Source: Hermodice carunculata (lineage: Eukaryota > Annelida > Polychaeta > Eunicida > Amphinomidae). From it: a DNA stretch of 64,000 nt. The notes beneath the pieces are model-generated. The model was not told the DNA's origin and did no database searches. It saw only the letters and a list, made by a program, of their open reading frames with translations. How positions within the stretch are numbered: position 1 is the stretch's first letter; the number at the start of each line of letters is the position of its first letter. Both the position numbers and the translations under genes were made by a program. Of the stretch, positions 24,120 through 35,805 are shown one piece after another. Location: the NCBI GenBank assembly GCA_964020975.1, contig OZ026630.1:62805245-62869244 (forward strand), written 5' to 3'.

Positions 24120-26044
24120 TAAAGCAGAGGTAGATCCTAATCTTACCTCTAAACAACATCAAGATGATCTCCTCCCCGACTTCCTGTGTCCAGCACTAAT
24201 AATCCTATTTGCCCAGCTGTGTCTCTATGTATTCAAGGGATAAACATGGCTATATCCACACCTAATTAGACATCTTTCTCTGCTACTATTTTCTCGGAGG
24301 CTCAGCAAACTACCAATTTGGTTTGCACACACTGATGGTGCTTCTCAAAACCTCACAACTGAATTTAGTATTTAGTGAACTTGATCACATGACAATCTTG
24401 TTAACGTCCAGACTACTGATGTGAAAGACAAACCCTGGGGATAGATAGGCGTAGATGTAGGGACTTAATAGTTTCCTTTGGAATTATAATGCCATCCCTT
24501 GGGACTGATAGGTGCACATACATATGTATAGGGACTTAACAGTTTCCATTGGAAATAATATCCTATCCATTGGACATGTGTGGCAAAATAAATCACTAGA
24601 AGTGGTTCTGAGGCACATACACCCATGTGTATGTAACAGGTATATATATATATGCAAACTTTACAAATTTGGTGTTTTGGTGAGGTCTATGTGTACACCT
24701 GTAGACATATAAATAAAACTGCATGGACAAAGCAATTGGTGGTGGTCTGAATCTCAAAAAATCTGTGGGTTGATATACGGTTCTATAAAAGACAGGAAAG
24801 AGTCCCTATTTATCTTGTAAAAAATGTAATATAAAATAGAAATTGCTACCATAGTTATGAACCACATTATACAATGGACACCACCATGAAAAAGAAAAAC
24901 AAAAAACAAAAAACAAAAAAAACAAACAAACAAAGCAAAGATTACCAATGATATTTTCCCTTAAAGTTAGTTCTTTTTATATTGCATGATCAAAACATCA
25001 CCTTTTACTTTCCCAAACCATAGTGTAGACAATATACAGCCACATGACTCCAGTGAAACCACCCCTTGTCAGATTATGACACTTTCCCCTGACAACTGAA
25101 TTTGACAAATACTATAAATTGTTTTATTTTCACTTGTTGAAATGTTCTTCATTTTTGTATTTTTTGACATTTCACTGCAGTTTTAATTTCATTATTTTGG
25201 ACATAATTCCTATTAAAACAATGTTAAATACTATTTCACTCTTTTTTTGTTTTCATGGTTTTGTGCTATCAACAAAATAATCGTAAATGAGAATAGAATA
25301 CATGTAGAGTGAAATTCAAGCAATTTTCAGTACATGAAGAACTGTGAAAATGCAGCTGCAGCCCAGCATGGCAAACAGACCCTCTTACAGTGTAGTCATA
25401 CACTGACAACATTTTTGTTTTACACTGACAACATTTTTAGTGTACATTGAATGTGTACCATTTCATCCTGGAAAGACTTGTCATATTTATCCACTTTTAA
25501 TTTTGGACACATGCATTTGTACATGCTTTTGAGTCTCTGGTTTATGTATACATGTACAATGAACTGGGTCGTGTCAATTATGGTATTCATGCATACAAGC
25601 CTCCATTGAACCACTGTGTTTTAGGAACAAGGATTTGCTACAGTTGGTATGTGTGTTTCCCATTTTTGGCCAGGTGATTGGTGCTGAAGGTTGCTGGTTT
25701 GAGACACGGCCCTTCATGGTCACAAAGCATATATAGTTCATTTTCTGTTGCATGCATAAACATACAAGAACTGCCAAAACACTGGCTGCTGTGTAATTTT
25801 ACAATGATGTCAACATATGCAACAGATTTACCACCAAATTTTGGTGTTCATGCACAACATCACTATATTCCACTTTAGAAAGACCATGAAACAGATTACC
25901 ACAGAAAGAAAACAAGGTTCTTTCCACGTCACATATATGGCAATAAATTATAAAATTCACAACCCATATTTTAACACAAACTCCAAAATATCATTTGTAT
26001 TTCATTCAAATACCAGCAAACCTAATCTAAAGCAAAAAATAGTT
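24120..26044. other. No gene recognised; small duplications
   Basis: An imperfect ~75-bp duplication lies at 24439-24574 (GTAGGGACTTAATAGTTTCC and ATAGGGACTTAACAGTTTCC). An A-rich AAACAAA stretch lies near 24895-24935. Frames such as 25817-26116 show no family resemblance. Confidence 0.45.
25660..25710 (+). other. Possible tRNA-derived SINE fragment
   Basis: TGGCCAGGTGATTGG resembles a Pol III A box and GGTTTGAGAC, 30 bp downstream, resembles a B box. No tRNA cloverleaf can be drawn, so this is at best the head of a decayed SINE. Confidence 0.3.
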
Positions 26045-26116
26045 TTAGTCAAAAGCTTTTCCTTGGACAGTTTGCAAGCTGTTGACTCAATCTTAAATCA
26101 GAACTTTAAGGGTTAA
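26045..26116 (-). mobile_element. Family A fragment, hairpin end
   Basis: AAAAGCTTTTCCTTGGACAG, then GCAAGCTGTTGACTCAATCT, ending TTTAAGGGTTAA. Only the hairpin end of the element is clear. It abuts the left terminus of the Harbinger-like element 15 bp away. Confidence 0.65.
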
Positions 26117-26133
26117 CTGGAATCTTGTCATTA

Positions 26134-26158
26134 GGCGGCGTATCAAAATGATCGTTCG
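26134..26158 (+). repeat. Left terminal inverted repeat of the Harbinger-like element
   Basis: Pairs with 35778-35802 in reverse complement; the first 26 or so bases agree except for two or three positions near the tip and one near the inner edge. Confidence 0.8.
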
Positions 26159-27184
26159 TCTCACACGCAAATGGCGTCTGGTACGAACTGACAGTTCGTT
26201 CCCTGTTCGAACATGTACGTTTATTTTCGTCCTGGGCCAGATTCGCGTCTGCCGGTCGTCTGGACTACAGTCTGATCACGTGTGCAAGTCGCTCTGCGTC
26301 TAGAGCCAGTTTATCGTCTGCCGCTTGTCTCCAGGGACCACAGGCCCATGGATGATGGAGTGTGAAAATCGTCCCGAGCAAGTTTCACGTCTGCCTGCAC
26401 CTGCTGCCTGATAATGTCTGAGCTGACGCTAAGTATTGCATGTAGCGCATGGTGGTCCCCACTTTTCCCAAGCCGAATATTCGTCCAGACTGCTATGATA
26501 GTATCGCCAATAACGGGAGTCAAATCTAGGCGCAGAGGCGCATATTGGTGAGAAATGTGTGTACGCGTAGCGTCGTGAACTTGGGTTTAGAACTTGAAAA
26601 TCTGAACTGCTCAAAAGGAATATATGATGTTGTCTCCAATAAAAAGCAGACAAAATGTCAAATGACAAGTCATGTAGGCTACAGTACGGATCCAAAGTCT
26701 TTAAACCAAACACGCGAGGCTCCTGCGATTGTGCCGCCATGAGAGCGGCCAGGTTATGACTTGGCCAAGTGTTTGTTCCCGCGTGGACAAGCGAGGTGCA
26801 CGCCCGGCTAACTTCCACGTGTGTGGACCTTTCCTCGTGTGTACATGTACATATAGTTCCTTGTCACATTGATGGTAACTTCATGAAATAACAAGGCCTG
26901 TCCTTTGCATAATAAGATCTATCCATCTAGGCCTGTCTATAGCCTGCCGCATAATTTTGTATTTTGCTCCCCGGGAATTGCTTTTTTTTCTTTTTTGCGT
27001 TTAATACAACACAGAGAACATTACTGTCATGCAATGCCATTTGTGTGGGCCGAAGAATGAGGAGTCCACTCTTGGCTTTTTCCCAGGTCAATCATCATTG
27101 CGGTAAAGGGATCAGTTGATAACGATCTGATAACCAAACAGCAGGGCAGCAAGTAACACATGCATATGTGACGCGGCCAGACTG

Positions 27185-27690
27185 CTCTGATTTGTTTTTT
27201 TTTTTTTTTTTATATAAACCCAAATGAAATGCTGCTTCTCTCATTCCTTTTCATTCTTTTTGTTTTTTTCCCCCAATTACTTTAGGCCTACATCACTGAA
27301 AAGGTACTCTTTTTTTAAAATTCATTTGTCCCTACGACCTTTCTCTTATAATTTGGCTTCTATAGGGAGACAGACAAAAGGTCTAATTGAATTTACAACA
27401 GAGGAATCAAATCATTTTTTTTCATCTATTTCTTTTCCTTTCTTTAAAATTACATAACTGAAAGATATCAATTTGTTATGTTTGGCTTCAGTTGAGAATT
27501 CTTTCTGTGTGTGTATACAAAGTGAACATGAGTGATTTGAAATTTGATTTAAGCAGTGGGAATTTTAACAAAGCTCATACAACGGAAAGAGAAGAGTGGA
27601 AGAATACAGGTGACATTAGGCATGAGTTTTCTTTTTTTTTTCTTTTTTTTCTTTTTTTTTTGTATATTCAGCAAATTTATTAACGGCGTC
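27185..27690. other. T-rich non-coding stretch inside the Harbinger-like element
   Basis: Long T and CT-rich tracts (poly(T) at about 27196, interrupted T runs at 27629-27661) with small frames that are low-complexity only. Confidence 0.5.
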
Positions 27691-27996
27691 AAACCAGTTG
27701 ACTCTTCAGAGAGGAACTGTTGGGGTTTAATGTCAGTTGAAGTTAAATAGTGCTGCTGTGGGGAGGAGGAGGGGAGCAAGGGGCCCATGGCCATGATTCA
27801 TGAATGCAGTGTTAACGTAAAACAAGCGTATGAGATTGTTCTAGCCAATCTAGGCCTACATGACTTTATAAGTTTTAGGAGCGTGCATGCTGGGTGTTGC
27901 TGTATGATTAAGAGACACCAGCATATTATAGACATTACAGATAGAATACATTTTGTTATATATGATCTGCCAGGCTTTGTTTCCTCCGGCCTACCC

Positions 27997-28162
<166 letters not shown>

Positions 28163-28493
28163 GGATTGACCTCTCATAATCTGTGCAAACTCGGGCAAAT
28201 GTGCGTTGCTGCCATAACTATTTTGATGTTTTTTTTTTTGTTTTCATTTTATTAGAAAAATTACAAAACTAAAATAAATATTTGCCGACCGATTAATATT
28301 TTCATACCATACGATAATTAATGTTCATAACAATTAACATAGCCAGTGGTAATGCCATGGCAATGGCCCACAGCAACCAACAAGGCTGCTAAAACGAGTT
28401 TTGTAGAACGAAAGCATTTCCAGCCGAACGGTAACAAATTAATGTGTACCTATCCTAGGGTGTTAGATATATTGCCATTATACACCCAGATCT

Positions 28494-28992
28494 ATGTTGG
28501 AATACAATGAAAACTTAAAAGCAATTTTGTGCTCTGTGACTGTGGCCGTGTGGGTGTGGCTGCATGAGGCCGAATGCTTCAGCTGCATCCCTGGTCAGGG
28601 TGCGCTTTCACTTTTTCCGACTGATTTCCAGGCGTTACTAACACCAAGGAGGGAAGACTACCCCTCCTTGCTAACAGTGAGCTTGCGCATCACAAAGCGC
28701 AGAACAGATTACCTGCACACTAAATTTGATAAGAAAGCCCACAGAAAACTTCCACGGCTACTGCAAAGATAATAACAAAAGTTTCGACTTGTTTGCCGGT
28801 GGCACCCTGGACACGCAGGCTTCCATTTCTCACTCTCAGTTTCTGGAAAATATCGATGATGTGACCAACAGTGCCCCAGTCATGCTGTGGTCACCCATGA
28901 CAACGGACGAGTCCATCCATGTCCACAGGGCATCATGGCTAGTATTTTCTTATGTATACAGAAGAATTAATACTAACTTCGACATAATTTAA
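28494..28992 (+). other. Two overlapping open stretches, coding status unknown
   Basis: Frames of 92 and 88 codons overlap at 28726-28772. The first contains TPRREDYPSLLTVSLRITKR near its C-terminal half. They match no transposase or host family I know. Their position inside the Harbinger-like element makes a decayed element-encoded exon possible, but nothing in the sequence proves it. Confidence 0.2.
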
Positions 28993-30125
28993 CATGAAAT
29001 ATTTTTTTCAACGTGCGATAGCCCTATTCTTGCGGTCAATTTTGAATTTGATAAGAGTTCCATGCAACTGTCCCGCCTTCCGGGCCTACCAATGCCAGGA
29101 AGCCTCCTGACACTGTATCCCCTCCGCGAGCAAAATGGTAACAACGGACTGCTATTTTTCATTCACCTGCAATCTTTCTGCATTTGATTTTGATGGCTGT
29201 ATCATGTGTGGAATCATTGATTTAGGCACATAGTTACACATGAGGTCTTAATTGAATACATTTCTGTGTTGCCATAACTTTTTACAATCACAGTCACTTG
29301 GCAAAGAAGAAAACACACAAACACACACAAATTCAGCGTAATTAAATGGGAAATCAAGGATGGATACATTGTAATGTCAAAATACTGACTGCCCAGATGA
29401 CTATTATTAGTATTAATGATGCCGGCACTTCAAATGGCCGTCACCACATGCTGGTCACATAACTCGTAAAATCTGAAACTCAGTGAAAGTGCACAAGCAA
29501 GAAATTGTCTGTGTGTGTGCTGTGCAAGTGTGAGTGTGTTGATCATCAGGCAGTGGTCATTCCATCATCCCTGCACAAGTTAGGCCCCGGACCGGTGCTT
29601 GAAGTTGAATGGGTCGATCAACTTGTTGGTCATATTTCAATTTGGCGTTGTATTTCGGCATCAAAGTTTGCCTGTAGTTCTGACCGGTCGTTTTTCTTTT
29701 TCTTTTTTGTTTTTTTGTTTTTTTTTTTTGGTCGGTGTTTTTTCTTTTTTTTCTGACGGATGCAACGATACTTTGACAAGTCGGCATATATGACCAGCTC
29801 ATGTTGTGCCAAAGGCACGCGTTAAAAACTGAAAGACTAGAGGGCACTGAGGCTGACACATTCTCCTCCACATGTGCTCCTGCAAAATCAGCTATTTTGG
29901 TGCTTTGACAAAAGATCCACATCTGAGATAACCAGAACACTACTTTTGATATCTCAGAGAAGCTGAGGGAAGCATTTTTGACTTCTTGGCATCATTTTTG
30001 ACTTTTTGGAAATACTGGGATTCATAGTACAACACCCTACATTGGGGTCAATTAAGTCATTAACTGCTTGTGGCCCAGAGTGTTGGTGAACCGGAACATA
30101 CAGACACAGGATTACATCAAGTATC

Positions 30126-33100
30126 ATGAGTTTTGCACTGAGTTTAATTTGTATTTTTGCTCAGTTTTGTTGCTTACATCGTGGCTATGGACCTGTACCT
30201 AATTTACCAGAGGATTTTCAAAGGTCTCTTGACCCTGTGGGGCAAGCGATCACTTCTTGCCATGATATTTCAGTGAGTAGACTTTGTGCACTTGACACTC
30301 TGGTGAACTTTTGTTCATGGGTGAATACCCCTGCTGCAAAACATAAACAATCATGGCAGCGCCCTATCACTGCAAATACATGCATGCATTACAGAGTTTC
30401 TGCTACATCCTTAAATACAACTCTACTTCTTCTTATTAGTGGGAGTGTTGAATTAAATCCAGGTCCCAGGAGACAGCCTAAACACCCATGTACAGTGTGT
30501 TCCAAAGGTGTAATCAGCTCCAGTAAAGCTGTGGATTGTGATATTTGTCATAGGTGGACACACACAAGATGCACCAGCACTATTACTCTTGCGGACTATG
30601 ACCGTGCAGTGGAGGGCGAACTTGACTTACACTATACATGCCCCACCTGTATCATGGACAATTTGCCTTTTACTCAGTGTGACCATGTTGAATTTTTCAA
30701 CGAAGTGTCACACATTGAACCTATGGATGACTTTTGTGAGGTAATTACCGAGGCAGACCTTGACCGTGATATCAATCTAATTCAAACCCAGGGGCAGGGT
30801 AACGAAACCACCTCGGAGATTTCTGATGATAACTTTGAATGCTTCAAAACAAAAGGATTACATTTCTTGCACATAAACGCAAGATCCTTGCCCTCTAAGC
30901 TTTCAGAGATAAGACTATTAGCGGCCAAATCCAAGGTGGCTGTCCTTTCAGTGTCAGAAACATGGTTGGATGACACATTTGCTGATGATGAGATAAAAAT
31001 AGATGGCTATACCCTACTCAGGAATGACAGATCCAGAACGGGCGGTGGTGTCTGTGCCTATGTAAGAACGGACTTAGCCTACAACCCAAGGCCAGATTTA
31101 CACAACGACAATTTAGAGGCTTTATGGTTTGAACTATTACTACCAAAGACTAAACCCATCATTACTGGTACTATATATCGCCCTCCTAAAGACAATACTT
31201 TTTTAGATAATTTTGAAAATGTTTTAACCCAATGTCGATCAGACTGTGACACTATAATACTTGGGGATTTTAACATCTGCTTTCTGAAACAACCAACAAC
31301 ATTATTCAGTAAGTACAAACAGGTACTGGACATCTTTGATTATACACAACTTATTACTGACCCCACTCGAAGTACTAATACTTCTTCATCCCTAATAGAT
31401 CATATCTTGTGCAATTGTAATGACAAGATCCTTCAATCAGGTACTATAGACGTTGGGATCAGTGACCACTCCATTGTTTATTGCACGCGCAAAGTGTCGA
31501 AGGGGCAAATTGGACAGCACAATGTTATTAAAATCAGATCGTGCAAACATTATACTAAAAAGATTCTGGAAGAAAAATTGCACGCAGTGGACTGGTCTAG
31601 TGTAACACAAAGTACAGATGTAAACTCAGCTTGGACTTCTTTTAAATCATTATTATTAGATGTCATTGACACAGTGGCTCCATTGAAAGACATTCGTTTA
31701 AAGGTACGTACAGAGCCATGGATGAATCATGATATCTTGGATAACATCAATCAAAGAGATCACTTCTTGTACATGTCCAAAAAAAGTAGTGATAAAACAA
31801 TATCTGAAGATTTCTACCGTAAATTTAGCGTTTTTAGAAATAAAGTTCAAAGGCAGATCAAGAGAGCTAAAGCAGATTATTTCAGTAATAAAATTGAGGA
31901 ACACAAAAGCAACCCCAAAAAACTTTGGCAACAACTTAAAAATTTGGGTTACTCCAATACTACCAAAGACAGATCCAAAATCATAATTGAAATTGATGGT
32001 GAGCTTTGCTTTGAATCAAAAAAAGTTGCCGATCACATTAACAAATATTTTACTGAAATAGGTGCTTCTCTTGTGGACAAACTGCCAATTTTCACTGGTA
32101 AATTCAAGACAGAGTCCCCACTTTTCAAGGAGTATTACAATCAAAAAGGTACAACTCCCAATTCTTTTAAACTCCTGGAGGTGTCCGAAGACTTTGTCCA
32201 GAAAGAGCTCAGCAACTTGAATGCATGTAAGAGTACTGGGCTTGATGATATTCCTGCAAAATTTCTGAAGGATGGATCAGGTATTCTAAAACTCCCAATT
32301 ACCCATATAATCAATTTGTCCATCAGAAACAACATTGTTCCGGATGAGTTTAAACTTGCACGAGTTTTCCCCCTCTACAAGAAAAACAATAGACATGATG
32401 CCGGAAATTACAGACCAATAAGTATCTTATCGGTCGCTTCAAAAATCCTTGAAAAGGCAATATACATTCAATTGGAAGAATACCTGACCCACAATAACAT
32501 ACTTTATGAGCTTCAGTCTGGTTTTAGAGCAAACCACTCGACCGACACCTGCCTAACATATATTACTGATTATATCCGCACCGAAGTTTCCCATGGTAAT
32601 TATGTAGGCATGGTTTTGCTGGACCTCCAAAAGGCGTTCGACACTGTCGATCATGAAATTTTGTGTAAAAAATTAAAATCTATGGGTGTGGAGTCAATCG
32701 AGTGGTTTAAATCTTATCTAGGAGGTCGCAAACAGACGGTCACTGTCAATGGTGAAAAATCAAACTTCCTACATGTTAATTGCGGGGTCCCCCAGGGCAG
32801 CATTTTGGGCCCGCTTTTGTTTTTGTGTTACATTAATGACATGCCCATCAGTGTAAATTGCAAATTAGCACTATATGCAGATGACAGTGCCCTCATGACC
32901 TCTGGTAGGGACCACGTGACAATAGCAGATAATCTCAGCTCGGAATTAAAATCATGTCAAGAGTGGCTTACCGATAACAAACTATCCCTCCATCTTGGCA
33001 AAACTGAATCAATTATATTTGGATCCAAAAGAAAATTAAAAAGAGTTACACAGTTTCAAATAAAATGCAATGGACACGTTATACAACAGGCTAAATCTGT

Positions 33101-33746
33101 CAAATATCTTGGCACTATTCTGGATGAAAATTTATCTGGCAAATCCATAGCAGAAAGTATTATACAGAAAACTAATTCGAGATTAAAATTCCTTTACAGA
33201 CAGGCACAATTTCTGAATGTACAATCTAAGAAGACCCTTTGCTCTGCACTCATTCAAAGCCATTTCGATTATTCATCAGCCTCTTGGTATTCTGGTCTCA
33301 ACCAAAATTTCAAAAAGAAACTCCAAATTTGTCAGAACAAAATAGTCAGATTTATTCTTGGAGAAAATCATAGATGGCATGTTGGTCAAGAGGCTTTGGA
33401 TAAATTATCTATGTTAAACACTGCTGACAGGGTGAAGCAACTAAAATTAACGCATGTCTACAAAATTTTTCATAATACTGCTCCAGCATACCAATCTCAA
33501 CACTTTTTCAGAATTCAAAATCAACACAATCATAGTACAAGAAATAGTGCCCATAACTTTGTAGTCCCCCATGTATCAAACGATTTTGGCAAAAACACTT
33601 TCTATTTTTCGGCTATCAAAAATTGGAATTCCTTACCTGATACAATAAAATCGAGTAGAAACCTATCATTATTCAAATCAGCAGTAAAAAAACACCTAGC
33701 AACTAAGGCTTTGTCTGATGAGTCAAGTCATTTTATGTATTATTAA
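30126..33746 (+). CDS. LINE polyprotein: 2A-like motif, PHD finger, AP endonuclease, reverse transcriptase
   Basis: A 1206-residue protein that would nick target DNA and copy the element RNA by target-primed reverse transcription. Domains in order: a hydrophobic start (residues 2-17); a 2A-like motif LLLISGSVELNPGP (101-114); a PHD-type C4HC3 finger with C122, C125, C138, C141, H146, C149, C172 and C175; an endonuclease at about 243-455 with N251, E278 in SETW, YRPP (351-354), GDFN (D381, N383), D425-H426 and SDH (D447, H448); and a reverse transcriptase at about 700-1000 with LLDLQKAFDTVDH (D833), GVPQGS (887-892) and YADD (917-920). A post-RT region ends with the WNSLPD-IK motif near residue 1167. 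All catalytic residues I looked for are present. The first ATG at 30126 is used; M87, just ahead of the 2A motif, is an alternative start. No separate ORF1 is seen upstream. Such single-frame PHD-endonuclease-RT proteins are typical of CR1/L2-related LINEs; the exact clade needs a tree. Confidence 0.93.
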   Translation: MSFALSLICIFAQFCCLHRGYGPVPNLPEDFQRSLDPVGQAITSCHDISVSRLCALDTLVNFCSWVNTPAAKHKQSWQRPITANTCMHYRVSATSLNTTLLLLISGSVELNPGPRRQPKHPCTVCSKGVISSSKAVDCDICHRWTHTRCTSTITLADYDRAVEGELDLHYTCPTCIMDNLPFTQCDHVEFFNEVSHIEPMDDFCEVITEADLDRDINLIQTQGQGNETTSEISDDNFECFKTKGLHFLHINARSLPSKLSEIRLLAAKSKVAVLSVSETWLDDTFADDEIKIDGYTLLRNDRSRTGGGVCAYVRTDLAYNPRPDLHNDNLEALWFELLLPKTKPIITGTIYRPPKDNTFLDNFENVLTQCRSDCDTIILGDFNICFLKQPTTLFSKYKQVLDIFDYTQLITDPTRSTNTSSSLIDHILCNCNDKILQSGTIDVGISDHSIVYCTRKVSKGQIGQHNVIKIRSCKHYTKKILEEKLHAVDWSSVTQSTDVNSAWTSFKSLLLDVIDTVAPLKDIRLKVRTEPWMNHDILDNINQRDHFLYMSKKSSDKTISEDFYRKFSVFRNKVQRQIKRAKADYFSNKIEEHKSNPKKLWQQLKNLGYSNTTKDRSKIIIEIDGELCFESKKVADHINKYFTEIGASLVDKLPIFTGKFKTESPLFKEYYNQKGTTPNSFKLLEVSEDFVQKELSNLNACKSTGLDDIPAKFLKDGSGILKLPITHIINLSIRNNIVPDEFKLARVFPLYKKNNRHDAGNYRPISILSVASKILEKAIYIQLEEYLTHNNILYELQSGFRANHSTDTCLTYITDYIRTEVSHGNYVGMVLLDLQKAFDTVDHEILCKKLKSMGVESIEWFKSYLGGRKQTVTVNGEKSNFLHVNCGVPQGSILGPLLFLCYINDMPISVNCKLALYADDSALMTSGRDHVTIADNLSSELKSCQEWLTDNKLSLHLGKTESIIFGSKRKLKRVTQFQIKCNGHVIQQAKSVKYLGTILDENLSGKSIAESIIQKTNSRLKFLYRQAQFLNVQSKKTLCSALIQSHFDYSSASWYSGLNQNFKKKLQICQNKIVRFILGENHRWHVGQEALDKLSMLNTADRVKQLKLTHVYKIFHNTAPAYQSQHFFRIQNQHNHSTRNSAHNFVVPHVSNDFGKNTFYFSAIKNWNSLPDTIKSSRNLSLFKSAVKKHLATKALSDESSHFMYY
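30426..30467 (+). other. 2A-like ribosome-skipping motif in the LINE frame
   Basis: The codons for LLLISGSVELNPGP end with Gly113 and Pro114 (30462-30467), the pair between which 2A peptides break the chain during translation. The consensus is D-V/I-E-x-N-P-G-P; here the D position is S, so activity could be reduced. 2A-like sequences are known in AP-endonuclease LINEs of sea urchin, amphioxus and molluscs, where they separate a short N-terminal product from the enzyme part. Confidence 0.75.
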
Positions 33747-34218
33747 TATATTACACACACCCCCAAGCCTTCCTCATCCTTTCCTTTAAGGAAATTATCT
33801 ATTGTGTCTTGGTTTTTAAAAACAGCCATTACATATTTTAATTTAAATTTCTATATATACATGTATAAAGATGGACATATTTTTAGTTACATTGTGTATT
33901 ATATCTATATTAGTTATTTAATTTATTTTATTGATATACAATCTCCTCTCATGAATTCATCACTCATCATATTCAAAGGGACCCCAATGGAAATAAGTCT
34001 GAAATACTGACTTTATTGGGCAATCCTGGCGAATTCAACATACATTTGTATATTTCAGTTTGATGTATATTATTTTATTGTGATGTACAATTTTAGTTTA
34101 TGTAATTCTCCTATGTTTACACATTTCAGTTATTGTACTGTTTTAGTGTACACTGTGTTCTTTTATTATTTGTATGTTGATTCGTCAAATAAAATCAATC
34201 AATAAAATCAATCAATCA
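33747..34218 (+). other. LINE 3' untranslated region and terminal repeat
   Basis: AT-rich non-coding sequence after the stop codon. AATAAAATCAATC words at the very end could serve both as the polyadenylation-type signal and as the reverse-transcriptase recognition repeat; this is inference from related elements. Confidence 0.6.
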
Positions 34219-34245
34219 GTTTGAAGCCAGCTCCTTGCACCGACG

Positions 34246-34449
34246 CTACTTCAAACAGCCCCCAAACCAACACATGGTGCGGTGTGGTAATGTTGGCACC
34301 TTGCCAGTTGCCTGTGTCACGAGATTCTCCAGGACGGCAAGCAAATGATTGACAGCTCTGCAGACCAGACCAGGAGACCAGACTTCCAGCTGCATGGTCC
34401 AGACCAATGTGTGCAAGTCATTGCGACTCTGTCTTGGCATTTTGAGCAC
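34246..34449 (-). other. Unassigned minus-strand open stretch in the Harbinger-like element
   Basis: A 67-codon frame containing TMQLEVWSPGLVCRAVNHLL, of balanced composition. It is not recognisable as a Harbinger transposase or its Myb-like partner. It lies directly after the LINE tail. Downstream, (ATTC)n units at 34453-34475 are a short microsatellite. Confidence 0.2.
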
Positions 34450-35777
34450 ATTTATTCATTCATTCATTCATTCATTTATTTATCAAGGTTACCGGCCCAT
34501 GGCATGTATGGGCTAACTGATTATTGCGTATCAAGGGGAAGGCCTACCAACTCAGTGCTGTATAAATTCTGGGTCTCGGCACTCAGTGGTCTCACCCCTA
34601 CGCAAAAGTAGTTTCTTCCTAGCAAGAAGGATAAACTATTACCTGATTTGATATGCATGGACCTCTCCCACGTGAAGTTGACAGGTTGTGGGGTGGATAG
34701 GATGACATAATTGTAGTGTCCATCTTTGTAATATGGTCTATCAGTATCACAAGACTGATTAAACTTGAATCAGTTGAAGAAAAAAAATACTGTTGTTCGG
34801 ACAGTTTTTTTTCTTTTCTTTTTTTTAATTAAGTGACGTGGATCGAAAGGCACATACGCACACAGCTGCTGGGCCAAACTGCATCGACAACCCGTGATCG
34901 GGTTTCTCATAAAAATCCAGCGAGTGATGATATAAAATTATGGGCCACATCGGAATGATACCATACATCTCGCCTCTGCCCCCTGCCCCTCCCCGCCCCA
35001 CCAGCACCTCCAAATATTCCGTTGTATGTGTTTGTTTGACCGGTCCTTGTTTGACTATCAACGAAACAACTAAAAGATTTTACGTGTAGCTGTTGTGTAT
35101 GTGGAAAGCAAAATGATTTTATTATTCATGCCTTCATTTGATTGCAAGCATAAACAATCTTGTGCACCGCACAACACACTGCCTACATACATGGCCTACC
35201 CATTAAATAGCGTTAGTTATCTTACTATTCTTAGTGCCAATCACCTCTGTAATATATACTTAATTTGGAACAAATTATAATTTATATCAGTACACCTGTG
35301 AGCAAAGTGACATACAACGGTACAGGTAGAAAGGGGTCCGTCCAGACAATAGTATTATTACTCTCCATTGTGCAGACAATGAACTAACTTTTATTGACAA
35401 AACTGTTCCCACATTCAAAGAAAGTCACTTTGTTTTTGGTTTAGTGTTTTGAAATAACTTAAATCTGTGTGTTCATTTCTTTCGTCATTCGGAGATGAGG
35501 CGACCCACTGCTCCTGTTTGTGCTTTTGTCTTGAAATTAATGTTTGTAATTGGGGCATTGCTTGGCCGACTAATTATGAATATAGGTGTGTGGTGTCACT
35601 AGTCTGGCTTATGTAATCTGCGCGTCTCAGACGCAGGGAGCACTGCCGATATGAGCTCCAGCTGGGTCACGCTCAGGCTTGGTCAGGCCTCGTTTGTCTT
35701 GGTCTGTTCGCGTGTGAGACGAGGTGGAGACGAATCCAACTTCCATTCGAGCCAGACTGCGTTTCTTCCGTCTTACA

Positions 35778-35802
35778 CGCACGATCATTTTGATACGGCC
35801 CC
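35778..35802 (-). repeat. Right terminal inverted repeat of the Harbinger-like element
   Basis: Inverse of 26134-26158; followed by TTA at 35803-35805. Just inside lie GCGTCTCAGACGC (35621-35633) and GCGTGTGAGACGA (35709-35721), the latter an exact inverse match to the left subterminal region. Confidence 0.8.
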
Positions 35803-35805
35803 TTA

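Larger units (their letters stand above)
29940..34218 (+). mobile_element. Full-length LINE (CR1/L2 group) with one intact frame
   Basis: The element consists of a short 5' leader (its start near 29940 is a guess), one 3.6-kb open frame, a ~470-bp 3' region, and a terminal run of TCAATAAAATCAATCAATCA at about 34184-34218. It ends in that short repeat rather than poly(A), as CR1/L2-type elements do. The decayed LINE at 400-4493 ends in the same type of repeat. The element lies inside the Harbinger-like element, so it inserted after that one. The absence of any stop in 1206 codons points to a young, possibly still functional copy. Confidence 0.85.

Noticed and set aside
25660-25710. Functional tRNA gene
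   Set aside because: Only A- and B-box-like words; no acceptor or anticodon stem can be drawn.
26429-26818. 129-codon minus-strand frame as a transposase exon
   Set aside because: It overlaps the subterminal repeats of the Harbinger-like element and shows no DDE or Myb-like signature.
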